This document shows positions 33,509-41,778 of a stretch of DNA of 64,000 bases, piece after piece (the stretch's first letter is position 1; every line of letters begins with the position of its first letter). The notes beneath the pieces were generated by a model. The model was not told where the DNA came from. It saw only the letters and a list, made by a program, of their open reading frames with translations, and ran no database searches. The stretch covers positions 1-64,000 of the forward strand of contig DAOUTW010000010.1 in assembly GCA_030668485.1 (NCBI GenBank), in the 5' to 3' direction. The translations under genes were made by a program, and so were the position numbers. Origin of the DNA: Candidatus Zixiibacteriota bacterium (lineage in GTDB: Bacteria; Zixibacteria; MSB-5A5; GN15; JAAZOE01).

Positions 33509-36139
33509 ATGAAGTTACCCACCAAACTGCGAGGGCTGTTTCTAATCGCTGCGGTGTTAACCCTTCTGGGAGCCGGAACGGCCGCCCAGACGCCGTATCA
33601 GATTGCGATCGATGTGTATCATGATGCCATGCAGGGAACGACGGTTTCAGTACCGGTCGTAAAGGCCGCCGGTTCCGAGGCGATCTGGGGTTTCGATTTC
33701 CTGATAAAGTTCGATACGGTAACGCTCTCCTTTGCCGGCTTAACTCCGGGTGAGGTGTTCGATATACCCGGAGCGTATGAATGGGAATATTTTGAATTCC
33801 GGGTGGATACGGTAGGCGATTATGCCGGATTTCTCCGGGCGGTCGCATTGGCCAACACCAATGATGGTCCGCATGTGCCGCTGGATGTGACCGTCCCCGA
33901 CGGCACGACGCTCTTTACCCTCAACTTTGACGTTACCGCCGATACCTCCTATAACTGCACCTGGAACCCTGTCCGTTTTTATTGGATGGACTGCGGCGAC
34001 AATGTCATAGCCCCCGATTCGCTGGGGATGGTTCTGGCCGTTTCCGACGGCGTTTATGATTGGATCGGTGGTGGGCATATGGATGTAAGCGAGCCATACG
34101 GCCCGTTGCCTGGGCTCTACGGGGTTCCCGACTCATGCGTGACCGACACGATGGTTATTCGTATGATCGATTTCTATAACGGTGGCATAGATGTTCATTG
34201 TACTGATGAAATCGACGATCGAGGTGATATCAATTGCAACGGTATAGCCAATGAACTAGCAGACTATGTCACCTACTTTGATTATTTCATATTCGATACG
34301 GATGCCTTCAACGAACATATCGAATGTTCGGTGAGTGCCTCAGATGTTAACGCAGACGGGTCAGGTTTACGGGTAGAGGATTTGATATACCTCCATCGAA
34401 TTACTAGAGGTGATGCCTTGCCATATCCCGATCTTACTCCGCACGATTCCGTTGCCGTGACATTTGTTCAGGACGACGACACCAAAACGATTGCACTGGA
34501 TTATACCGATACACTGGCCGGTATACACCTGGTGTTCGAAGGTGAAATTACGCCGACCATCATGGTCGATGAACCTGGAGTAATGTGGTATTATGCATAT
34601 TATGGTGGGCTTACCCGTGTCGTGATTGCACCGGAATTTGATTTTACCTGTCCCGGTTTTGTCGCCGATGGTGCAATCCTTACGTATACTGGCAGCGCAT
34701 TGTTGATCGAAGCCGACGCGGCTGATTGTGATGACCATGTCTTTTCAGTAACAATAGAAAACAACGGCAGTGGACTGACCATTCCCTACGCATTTGAAAT
34801 TGAAATGATACCCGATGCCATTCTCGGGCAGAATATATCAATTCCTATTACCAAAACAGCCGGGTCGAATCCGTTGGATGGATTTGATCTGCTGATTGGG
34901 TACGACATCTCGGCGCTGAACATAACCGGCGTCACTCCGGGAATCGTGTTCGATATACCGGGCGATTATGAATGGGATTTTGTAATCTCTCAGTTCGGAC
35001 CATTCGATTGCTCCGATCCGATCTGTCCGTCTGGCTTAGTGCGTATTCTCGGGCTGGCCGAAACGCTCGGTGACGGGCATTCTCCGCTTGATACCGATAT
35101 CCCCAACGGAACGGTGCTCTTCACCCTCGAGGCCGTGGTTACAACCGATCTCACCATGGAGGATTTGTTCATCCCGATACGATTTTTCTGGATCGATTGC
35201 GGCGATAATGAGGTGGCGTATGAAGTTAGTACTTCCCCCTATACTGCCGCGGGGTTTTCGGATCATGTGTACAATTATGATGGTTTTGAGATAACCGATC
35301 CGGCAGCCGAAATTCCCGGTTACACAGGCGCTCCCGACGCATGCTTTGAGGGTAATTCGCAAATGCGCTTTATCGATTTCACAAACGGCGGCGTGTACAT
35401 CGGCCCGTTAGAAGATATGAAACTGATTGTCAGAATCGACAGCGTCTCGGCCGATGTCGGCGATTCGGCAATTTATGTCGATATTCGACTCAGCAATCCG
35501 CAAGACACCGTGGTCGCATTCACTCTTTACATTCAGACCGATCGGCCCGACCTGGTCGAATTCGGGATGTCGCCCGATGATACGATGGCCGTCGATGTGA
35601 CCGGCACGCTGATTGAGGACTGGGAATTTATCGAACAACGCTCGCTGTCGGGGACCTATCATGATTTGAAGATCACAGCGATATCGAATTCGATGCCGCC
35701 ATACGACAAGGGCATCTCGCCCCGAATCGATGGTGTCCTGTGCCGATTGATATTGCATGCCTATGACGATATCCCTCCAGTCGTAACCGATTCCACGGTG
35801 CAGTTGATAATCAACCAAATGCCGTCGCAAACAAGTTTTTCCGATCCGAATGGAATCACTTTGGGTGTTGATGGCGGAGCTTACGATTTCGAGGTGGTAT
35901 CGTTCCGCGATGGCTACGTGACAGTGCAGGGCATGGAGATTGGCGACGCTAACGGCGACGGATTTACCAATGTCGCCGATATCGTGTTTCTTGTCAGCTA
36001 TGTTTTCAAGGGCGGCCCCGCCCCCGATCCGATTGGGCTTGGCGATGTTAATTGCGACGGTGGGGTAAATGTGGCTGATGCCGTGTATATGGTCAATTAT
36101 GTCTTCAAGGGCGGCCCGGCTCCGGGCGAAGGGTGTTAA
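33509..36139 (+). CDS. Exported protein with three cohesin-like modules, an internal dockerin-like segment and C-terminal dockerin
   Basis: 876 residues. Signal peptide about 1-26. First cohesin-like module about 30-220 (GTTVSVPVVKAAGSEAIWGFDFLIKFDTVTLSF), second about 430-610 (GQNISIPITKTAGSNPLDGFDLLIGYD), and a third, more distant one about 637-800 (VGDSAIYVDIRLSNPQD). Between the first two lies a dockerin-like pair of loops (240-308: RGDINCNGIANELADYVTYF and DVNADGSGLRVEDLIYLHR). The last 65 residues are a canonical dockerin pair (GDANGDGFTNVADIVFLV, GDVNCDGGVNVADAVYMV). Cohesins bind dockerins by calcium-dependent pairing in cellulosomes. A chain with both kinds could serve as an adaptor that collects other dockerin proteins of this window. 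Start has TGGAGG. Confidence 0.8.
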   Translation: MKLPTKLRGLFLIAAVLTLLGAGTAAQTPYQIAIDVYHDAMQGTTVSVPVVKAAGSEAIWGFDFLIKFDTVTLSFAGLTPGEVFDIPGAYEWEYFEFRVDTVGDYAGFLRAVALANTNDGPHVPLDVTVPDGTTLFTLNFDVTADTSYNCTWNPVRFYWMDCGDNVIAPDSLGMVLAVSDGVYDWIGGGHMDVSEPYGPLPGLYGVPDSCVTDTMVIRMIDFYNGGIDVHCTDEIDDRGDINCNGIANELADYVTYFDYFIFDTDAFNEHIECSVSASDVNADGSGLRVEDLIYLHRITRGDALPYPDLTPHDSVAVTFVQDDDTKTIALDYTDTLAGIHLVFEGEITPTIMVDEPGVMWYYAYYGGLTRVVIAPEFDFTCPGFVADGAILTYTGSALLIEADAADCDDHVFSVTIENNGSGLTIPYAFEIEMIPDAILGQNISIPITKTAGSNPLDGFDLLIGYDISALNITGVTPGIVFDIPGDYEWDFVISQFGPFDCSDPICPSGLVRILGLAETLGDGHSPLDTDIPNGTVLFTLEAVVTTDLTMEDLFIPIRFFWIDCGDNEVAYEVSTSPYTAAGFSDHVYNYDGFEITDPAAEIPGYTGAPDACFEGNSQMRFIDFTNGGVYIGPLEDMKLIVRIDSVSADVGDSAIYVDIRLSNPQDTVVAFTLYIQTDRPDLVEFGMSPDDTMAVDVTGTLIEDWEFIEQRSLSGTYHDLKITAISNSMPPYDKGISPRIDGVLCRLILHAYDDIPPVVTDSTVQLIINQMPSQTSFSDPNGITLGVDGGAYDFEVVSFRDGYVTVQGMEIGDANGDGFTNVADIVFLVSYVFKGGPAPDPIGLGDVNCDGGVNVADAVYMVNYVFKGGPAPGEGC

Positions 36140-36148
36140 TACTTATAT

Positions 36149-36192
36149 AGGTTTCGACCCAGCCACAGGTCGACGCCAAGTTTAGGTTTTAG
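36149..36192 (+). pseudogene. Duplicated 3' end of a porin gene
   Basis: CAGGTCGACGCCAAGTTTAG... encodes QVDAKFRF plus stop (36166-36192), against QVDAKFKF plus stop at the end of the porin at 31846-32922. The DNA match extends back to about 36149 with a one-base indel, and forward into the same kind of terminator. Confidence 0.75.
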
Positions 36193-36216
36193 TGCCCCGC
36201 ACTAAATAATCTTTCG

Positions 36217-36242
36217 GGGAGGATATTCATATCCTCCCTTCT
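36217..36242 (+). terminator. Intrinsic terminator
   Basis: GGGAGGATAT-TC-ATATCCTCCC, 10-bp stem, then TTCTTTT. Sister of the terminator after the porin gene; it now ends the cohesin/dockerin transcript. Confidence 0.8.
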
Positions 36243-36322
36243 TTTAATCATTTTTACTCACTGAGTACCCCGCCCAGAGGTTGCTTTGCGACCGGCGGGT
36301 GGGATTCTGTGTAATTCCGTAG

Positions 36323-36395
36323 GTCAGGACCCCTGCCGATATCACCGCACGAAGTGCGGGGGCAAAGGTCCGTGCGAAGCAAAGGAGGTCCTGAC
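36323..36395. repeat. Intergenic hairpin element with arms GTCAGGACC / GGTCCTGAC
   Basis: Arms at 36323-36331 and 36387-36395 enclose 55 bases with their own short repeats. The layout is the same as at 40352-40398 (GTCGAAACC/GGTTTCGAC): TAGGTC at the left, CCCCTGCCGA next, GGAGG before the right arm. Confidence 0.7.
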
Positions 36396-36450
36396 ACTAT
36401 TTTGTGAGTAGGCCTGCCCCGATGTTCCCAAACAACAAGCAAGTTAGAAA

Positions 36451-36469
36451 CCCGGAGCAGAGCTCCGGG
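36451..36469. repeat. Short hairpin CCCGGAGC-AGA-GCTCCGGG
   Basis: Perfect 8-bp stem with a 3-base loop, no T-run. Confidence 0.6.
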
Positions 36470-36756
36470 CCACGCCCCCTCTGCTTACTCCTGTCTCTGT
36501 AACCTGAGGTGTAAAGGAGGTCCTGATACAATCTGTAAACTATGTCTTGACACTGAACAATGTGGATATCTGCCGCGCACGGAGCATGAAATGGCTTTGC
36601 GGACGGAAACCCGCCAACTGATATGAAACGCCGGCCAGAGACTTTTTTTAAATAAAGAGAATAATATTTGCAACATGTAGACGTATTTGTCGTCTTTAAT
36701 GATGTGTATCAAAATTTACTGATAAAAAACAATTCTTAGCATGGAAGGAGGACTTA

Positions 36757-37545
36757 ATGTCTCTCAGAAAAGTATCTGTTTCCTTATTCCCGATGATTGG
36801 CATGTGCATTTTAGGTCTGCTGATTGCCGGGTGCTCACAGGATTCTGCTATCGATCCCGGTAGCGCGGATCTAACCAATATCTCCGACCAAATCGGTTCG
36901 GATGCCGGCGTTGCCGTCAAGAGTCCGGCCGGATTTTCGCTCGAAGCCAAAAAGGCCAGTCTGCTCAGTTGCCCGACCGGCGGCGGAGTGTTTATCATTC
37001 GTTTGGTTCCGGAAGAAAGCTTTTCCGGTACGGTGGGATTGTCGCTCAAAGCCGACAAACGACTCGATGCCGTACTCACGCGGACGTCGCTGGATCTCGA
37101 CAATATGATTGCCGAAGTCTCGATCAGTCCCAGCAGTTCCGTTGAGGTTATCACTCATATTATCGAAGTCAAAGCCGCTTATGCCGGTGAGGAAGTGGTC
37201 CTGCCGTTGGAAGTCGAAATGCTCGACTGGAGTGGCTGGGGATCGGGATCCTCCGATCAGGAACTGGCGCTATTCATCCCCTGGCTCGAATCCGAATACC
37301 CGGAACTGGGCAACTTTTCCGAGAGAACCTGGATGACCTATCCTCCGTATCCCGGCATTCTTGTCGTCGAGCACTGCACCTATCTCGATGCCGACTGGGA
37401 ACTGCGACTGCGCTATCATGTCACGATTCCGCCGCACGACTGGGCGAGGATTCAACTTCGCCGTCGCGGTGAATGGGACACGATGCTGGCTGCCGAGCGG
37501 GATACCTATGGCAACATTTATGAAATTCCGGTCGTGGAATATTAA
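36757..37545 (+). CDS. Lipoprotein, unknown
   Basis: 262 residues. Signal peptide with lipobox LLIAGC (Cys at about 27). The mature part begins with a Ser/Asp-rich linker, then a beta-rich domain (about 50-145, with SLKADKRLDAVLTRTSLDLD) and a Trp-rich C-terminal half (WSGWGSGSSDQELALFIPWL...WARIQLRRRGEWD). I do not recognise a family. A strong GGAGG site stands 7 bases before the ATG. It is transcribed alone and closed by a very strong terminator. Confidence 0.78.
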   Translation: MSLRKVSVSLFPMIGMCILGLLIAGCSQDSAIDPGSADLTNISDQIGSDAGVAVKSPAGFSLEAKKASLLSCPTGGGVFIIRLVPEESFSGTVGLSLKADKRLDAVLTRTSLDLDNMIAEVSISPSSSVEVITHIIEVKAAYAGEEVVLPLEVEMLDWSGWGSGSSDQELALFIPWLESEYPELGNFSERTWMTYPPYPGILVVEHCTYLDADWELRLRYHVTIPPHDWARIQLRRRGEWDTMLAAERDTYGNIYEIPVVEY

Positions 37546-37606
37546 CCTCTTAGCCGATATTATTACCCGGACTTGTGGATAGCATCCAAAGCTCGGGTAT
37601 TGATCA

Positions 37607-37637
37607 GGCGGGCGTTTTTGGCGCCCGCCCTTTTTTT
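37607..37637 (+). terminator. Intrinsic terminator
   Basis: GGCGGGCG-7-base loop-CGCCCGCC and seven T, after the lipoprotein gene. Confidence 0.92.
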
Positions 37638-37691
37638 GTCCATTAGAGTGGCCTATGTGTCAATAACTGGCAGCCCACCGCTTCACATGTT

Positions 37692-37735
37692 CCGCAGGGT
37701 CTTGCGGCCCGTCTTCGGGACGTGTGACCCTGCGG
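37692..37735. repeat. Nested intergenic hairpin element
   Basis: Arms CCGCAGGGTC / GACCCTGCGG at the ends, GCCCGTCTTCGGGAC in the middle. Same arms as at 15361-15407. Confidence 0.7.
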
Positions 37736-37745
37736 TCTTTTGGCC

Positions 37746-38996
37746 CTACTTGGTAAAAATAATATTAACAATAAATCCAAGGCAAACCAGCCCGCTTACA
37801 TAAATTAGCATTAAGTATGAAAATAAAAATGGATGCCTTTGGATTACACCATGTTGAAATTTATCAACACTCATCTTAAGTCCAAAAAAGATGACTGCCG
37901 TATATGCCGATGTTTGGAGAAAAAACCTGACCCATGAGAAGGGTTCGCGCCATTTAGGCCAGTTTATTGAACCCATAAATGAAATCGTATAGACACTACC
38001 ATTCAAGCGATGATAATACTTAATATTTATTATAGAAAAGAGTAGCCATAATGCGATTGTAATTACTAACGCGCGTTCCGGATTATATCCATATCCCCAC
38101 CATACCCGCTGAAATGGATCAGTAAAATATTTATATACCCACCCCTTATGCTGGTTCACAAAATGCCGATATTCCTTATCCAGAACTTCATAGCTTTCTT
38201 TCAGCCCGCGATCACCGAATTGTTTTAAGAGGCCTTCATATACGGCAAGCTGATCATCATATCTCGGATCGCCAGGAAACCATAGCTCGAACAAATCCAT
38301 ATTAATCCATATCTTACTCACATCCGCCTTGGTCAGAGCGATTTTGCATTTATTTCCGTTTCGGGGCATTCCGGAATTGGTCATATCTATTGGATACTCA
38401 ATTGGAGTGACATATCTTATATCCAGCCATTTAGGTAAGGCGCGGGGGGCAAAAAATACTCTTTCATTGAATTTTGCATAACGAAAATCAGCAAGTGGGC
38501 CAAAGAACGCCAGCGTAAAATCGGCCGTGGAATTAAAGTACGCCTCCGCAAAATTGGCCGTGAAATCAAAGATCGCCCCTCTAAAATCGGCCGTGGAATC
38601 AAAGTTGGCCTCCGCAAAATCGGCCGTGGAATGAAAGTCCGCCGCAACAAAACTGGCCGTGGAATGAAATTTCGCCCCCGCAAAATTGGCCGTGGAATTA
38701 AAGTAAGCCCGCGTAAAATCGGCCGTGGAATCAAAGCTTGCCAGTAGAAAATCGGCCGTGGAGTCAAAGGTTGTATTATAAAAGCTAACAGGTAATTTAA
38801 ATAAAACCATATCCAGCCTGTCAACCTTGATACCATCCAATTCCAAACTCGGCCAATAATATGGATATACAGGTTCGGTGAATATTTTACCACTGAAATC
38901 GAGAGTATTGGCACTTTGGCAATAACCACTGACTGATATAATAGCCAAAATCCCAATTAGTCTCGTGATATATGATTTGATGCCCAACTGGCGCAT
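37746..38996 (-). CDS. Pentapeptide-repeat protein with C-terminal membrane segments
   Basis: 416 residues from the ATG at 38996 (an upstream GTG is the alternative; AAGGCGG serves both). Signal-like N-terminus (about 8-27). Residues about 75-165 form nine repeats of 10 residues, FDSTADFxxAx, that is, two pentapeptides A(D/N)FxxA each. These build right-handed square helices in known families. The C-terminal third has three or four hydrophobic segments (about 275-290, 310-330, 345-370, 390-413), as in pentapeptide proteins with a channel-like tail. Role unknown. The repeat DNA is so regular (30-base units) that it must be recent or kept uniform. Confidence 0.8.
   Translation of the reverse strand: MRQLGIKSYITRLIGILAIISVSGYCQSANTLDFSGKIFTEPVYPYYWPSLELDGIKVDRLDMVLFKLPVSFYNTTFDSTADFLLASFDSTADFTRAYFNSTANFAGAKFHSTASFVAADFHSTADFAEANFDSTADFRGAIFDFTANFAEAYFNSTADFTLAFFGPLADFRYAKFNERVFFAPRALPKWLDIRYVTPIEYPIDMTNSGMPRNGNKCKIALTKADVSKIWINMDLFELWFPGDPRYDDQLAVYEGLLKQFGDRGLKESYEVLDKEYRHFVNQHKGWVYKYFTDPFQRVWWGYGYNPERALVITIALWLLFSIINIKYYHRLNGSVYTISFMGSINWPKWREPFSWVRFFLQTSAYTAVIFFGLKMSVDKFQHGVIQRHPFLFSYLMLIYVSGLVCLGFIVNIIFTK
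38512..38771 (-). repeat. Tandem 30-base repeats coding for pentapeptide pairs
   Basis: About nine units, each with the near-invariant core AAAATCGGCCGTGGAATCAA on the plus strand and a variable 9-base remainder, inside the gene at 37746. Confidence 0.85.
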
Positions 38997-39017
38997 GGTC
39001 ACACCGCCTTCATGTTG

Positions 39018-39515
39018 CTATCTCTGTTTATTAACTGCCAATGCCATAAACGCCTCGATCGCGTATTTATAATTCAACATGCCCATGGGCATGCGATTCA
39101 ATTGATATGATGCCTCAAATGGCGTTCTTTCATGTACAATTAATGAAAATTTGGCGTCATAGACTATATCATTCATCGAACCCAAAACCCGCCTGTTTCC
39201 CGTTTTGGAAAACGATATGGTCTTGGTTTCAGGAGCGATATGCCGATGATATATCTCCTCCAGCCCATCGGCGATCATATATTCATGTATGCAGTCCAAT
39301 GACCGCCGGACGAACCTGACGCCATCGGTAATTCCCCGCCCCAACATTACAACCGAGTACAACGATGCCGTGTTGGTAAGGATGATATATTGAACATGTT
39401 CAGCCCTGAAGAGGTTTGCGATCCAATCGGCATAGGGGTTCTCGTCCGGTTCGAGAGACAGCGATGGAGATACCTTTATTTTCTTGCCGAGCTTGTGTGT
39501 TAAGCGAAAAATCAT
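39018..39515 (-). CDS. DUF6933-like protein
   Basis: 165 residues from the ATG at 39515 (MIFRLTHKLGKKIKV). The family pattern as I remember it is visible: a first strand with T.KL.KK.KV, then YADWIANLFRAEHVQYIILTN (about 25-45), SLYSVVMLGRGI and a late TGNRRVLGSMNDIVYDAKF (about 120-138). Function unknown; such short proteins often come with mobile or defence-like loci, but nothing here tests that. It is 21 bases upstream of the pentapeptide-repeat gene in the same direction, so the two may be one transcript. Confidence 0.72.
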   Translation of the reverse strand: MIFRLTHKLGKKIKVSPSLSLEPDENPYADWIANLFRAEHVQYIILTNTASLYSVVMLGRGITDGVRFVRRSLDCIHEYMIADGLEEIYHRHIAPETKTISFSKTGNRRVLGSMNDIVYDAKFSLIVHERTPFEASYQLNRMPMGMLNYKYAIEAFMALAVNKQR

Positions 39516-39830
39516 GTTATGTCTGTTCTCATGTGCCACTGCCAAGCGGGCTTGTTATCTCATTGTCGGGTTTCTCGGCTTAACGCCATCGGAACCCGAC
39601 CTGCCCATACTTCTGTCGCTGATATCCCCGATGGCCTATCCACTGATTGTATCAATGTATATCAATCTAATGGTAAAATCAATGCCCCACATTGTATATC
39701 TTGTAGCTCCAAACTGTGGTCATCCACGCGACCGTCAAAAACAGGCTTCTGCCTGCGCGACAGCCTCAAATCCGCTGCTGCGGGCTTTTGCTCCCCCTGT
39801 TCTTGCGCATTGAATTAAAAAACTTTGTAC

Positions 39831-39858
39831 CCCACCCTCCGGGTGGGTTTATTTTTTT
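39831..39858 (+). terminator. Hairpin with T-rich tail
   Basis: CCCACCC-TCC-GGGTGGG then TTTATTTTTTT. No gene ends just before it on the plus strand, so it may be a leftover. Confidence 0.5.
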
Positions 39859-39929
39859 ATTCTGAGACATCAATTTCAAGTACTACATCGGATTTTGTTG
39901 CGGCGTAACCGGCTGCGGCGGGCAATCGG

Positions 39930-39947
39930 GCACATGTGGACATGTGC
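39930..39947. repeat. Palindrome GCACATGT-GG-ACATGTGC
   Basis: The right part TGTGGACATGTGCCGCGCAC also occurs, with two or three changes, at 36561 (TGTGGATATCTGCCGCGCAC). Confidence 0.6.
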
Positions 39948-40246
39948 CGCGCACAAAACGGGACGGCCAAAAGCCGCCTCTTGGCGGCAAAATCATACCC
40001 AAACCGCTGTAGATTACGGCACCGCCCTATATATTGAGATGAAAAACAAACAGCTCAAATGGAATGAGAACGCCATAACTTTCCCAATGGGACTATATAA
40101 AATGACAAAACGAACCAAATTCGGTGCAAGCGCTTGGAAAAGCACGGGTTACGATGAATTTCATGAAGAGCGATTATACCATTCGCCTCAGAATTTGTCC
40201 AATCTCGCGACAGCCACTAACCGGCGAGCCGGAAAAACTTTAAAAA

Positions 40247-40480
40247 ATGAGCAAACAAAGCCAAATCCCTCACAACTCCATGCCCGGCAACCTTATCTGG
40301 AGCATAGAAAGACGTCGGGTGTATGTTAAATACATACACCTGCCAGCGTAGGTCGAAACCCCTGCCGAAGGTCCCGAGTTCACGCGGGAGGTTTCGACAT
40401 CCGGAACCAAGACCGGTATGCCGCCATAGGACAGGAGGATACACCGATTATGTTAAAAGTGAGCAAACGAACCCAATTTT
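40247..40480. repeat. Short direct motif ATGAGCAAACAAAGCCAAAT and relatives
   Basis: ATGAGCAAACAAAGCCAAAT at 40247 and GTGAGCAAACGAACCCAATT at 40459; a partial form AAAACGAACCAAATTC at about 40107. Confidence 0.45.
40352..40398. repeat. Intergenic hairpin element with arms GTCGAAACC / GGTTTCGAC
   Basis: Arms at 40352-40360 and 40390-40398, with CCTGCCGAAGGTCCC inside. Same layout as 36323-36395. Confidence 0.7.
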
Positions 40481-40510
40481 CCGTAAATCGATAGCCAACA
40501 TATCCTTGTT

Positions 40511-40552
40511 GCGGTAGGTCTTGGCTCGCTCAGGCGAGGTGTGACCTGCCGC
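40511..40552. repeat. Nested hairpin GCGGTAGGTC / GACCTGCCGC
   Basis: Inner GGCTCGCTCAGGCGAGG loop. One more member of the intergenic set. Confidence 0.7.
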
Positions 40553-40564
40553 TTATAGAACATA

Positions 40565-40591
40565 TAAAAAAACCGCCCCACGTGGGGGCGG
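40565..40591 (-). terminator. Intrinsic terminator
   Basis: Minus-strand CCGCCCC-ACGT-GGGGCGG stem and eight T; ends the ferredoxin gene at 40618. Confidence 0.9.
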
Positions 40592-40617
40592 TTTGGGGAG
40601 TTTCTATTTGCAATGAC

Positions 40618-41712
40618 CTATTTTGTGAACTTGAACGAGATGGCGTCTTCGGGGCAGGACTGGATGCATTCGCCGCAGGAGGTACAGTCGGGCAGAAGCT
40701 TGAAATCGCCGGCGACAAGCGGTTTGATGGTCGGGCAGGGTGATTCCTCTTCGCATATACCGCATTCGGTGCATTTATCATGATCAATGCGGATTCTGCC
40801 GGGAGCGACCTTTTCCAAAAGCCAGGTCAAGGCTCCGATCGGGCAGATCGAATAACAGAACGGCCGGTAAAACATCAGGCTGGTAACCACCAGAATGGTC
40901 ATCATGATTATCCAGGTCGTCGTCACGTTCCAGTGCAGCAGTTCGAAAAAGTTGATCGGTTCATAGATACTGTAGGCGGAGAACGCTACCCATAAACCCT
41001 CCGACGTGTCCAGACTCAGCTCGGTTCCAAGATAGGTCATCAGGTCCAGAACCCAGAAGAAGGTGATGAAAAACATCGCCAGGAGGACCATTCGCACCGC
41101 ATTGAAGGCAGTGAAGTTGAACTGTTTCCACCGGTATTTGAACGGAATTTTGTTGATCAGATCCTGGAAAGCTCCCAGCGGGCAGACCCAGCCGCAAAAC
41201 AGCTTACGTCCGATCAGACTGGGGATAACAATCGCAAGAAAGGCGGCCATCATAGCCGGGAAGAAAATACCGTGCGTGAATTTGAACATAAAAAGCTTGG
41301 TGACGGCACACATCGGGCTGGGATGAAGCGGGAAGAGGAAAGCGAGATCGATCCCGAAAAGGATAAAGGCGATGGCGAGCATCACCAGCCGGACCCAGAG
41401 TTTTATCACACGGGCAAGCAGCAAGATCAGACCGATAGCGGCCATGATCAGGAAGGCCAGATATTTTCCGCTAAACAGGAAATAGGTCAAACTGGGTGGT
41501 TCAGATTCAGCCTCTGTAGCGGGGGTTATGACCTCATGCTCGTGAGTGGCATCCTCGGGCGATTCCTCGGCTGCTACGGCGGTTGTTTCGGCGCTTTGAT
41601 CCTGCGATGGATCGGGTGTGCCCTGGGCGAGAAGCGAAATCCCATTTACCTGCCAGAGCAGCAGGATTGCCAGAAAGCAAAACCCGACAAAGAAAGTATT
41701 ATTTTTAGTCAT
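40618..41712 (-). CDS. NapH-like membrane ferredoxin
   Basis: 364 residues. Signal-anchor N-terminus, an acidic linker (about 32-68, Gln/Ser/Thr/Glu-rich), then membrane segments near 75-95, 105-130, 150-170, 200-225, 250-275. Two CxxxCP motifs typical of NapH/CcoG relatives ([11 protein letters not shown] about 180-190; [11 protein letters not shown] about 290-300) are followed by two ferredoxin clusters near the end ([14 protein letters not shown] and [12 protein letters not shown]). It should move electrons across or along the membrane. It is a distant relative of the polyferredoxin at 24668, not fused to a NapG part. The TATATT box 6 bases before the ATG and the absence of a Shine-Dalgarno site point to a leaderless message. 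Confidence 0.88.
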   Translation of the reverse strand: MTKNNTFFVGFCFLAILLLWQVNGISLLAQGTPDPSQDQSAETTAVAAEESPEDATHEHEVITPATEAESEPPSLTYFLFSGKYLAFLIMAAIGLILLLARVIKLWVRLVMLAIAFILFGIDLAFLFPLHPSPMCAVTKLFMFKFTHGIFFPAMMAAFLAIVIPSLIGRKLFCGWVCPLGAFQDLINKIPFKYRWKQFNFTAFNAVRMVLLAMFFITFFWVLDLMTYLGTELSLDTSEGLWVAFSAYSIYEPINFFELLHWNVTTTWIIMMTILVVTSLMFYRPFCYSICPIGALTWLLEKVAPGRIRIDHDKCTECGICEEESPCPTIKPLVAGDFKLLPDCTSCGECIQSCPEDAISFKFTK

Positions 41713-41718
41713 GAAATC

Positions 41719-41746
41719 AATATATACAAATTTTCACCGGCGTCAA
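41719..41746 (-). promoter_or_regulatory. Predicted promoter TTGACG-16-TATATT
   Basis: Minus strand. Only 6 bases separate the -10 box from the ATG at 41712, so transcription would start at or next to the start codon. Confidence 0.65.
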
Positions 41747-41778
41747 TGGTCAAACGGTATCGAATTTCGATAAAATTT

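Larger units (their letters stand above)
36140..36756. other. Intergenic region with porin-gene debris and hairpin repeats
   Basis: 617 bases with a fragment homologous to the porin end (36149-36192), a terminator (36217-36242), two hairpin elements (36323-36395, 36451-36469) and a degenerate block at 36541-36620. It ends with the ribosome site GGAGG of the lipoprotein at 36757. No gene. Confidence 0.6.
39516..40617. other. Repeat-rich intergenic region, no gene
   Basis: 1.1 kb with hairpin elements at 39930-39947, 40352-40398 and 40511-40552, a terminator-like hairpin at 39831-39858, and a short motif GAGCAAAC.AA.CCAA that recurs at 40249 and 40461. Open frames here (for example 39895-40329) have Lys/Asn/Gln-rich translations with no domain and no ribosome site; I do not call them. 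Confidence 0.6.

Noticed and set aside
39895-40329. Open frame of 144 codons in the repeat-rich gap
   Set aside because: Low-complexity translation rich in Lys, Asn and Thr; runs through palindromes; nothing points to a protein.
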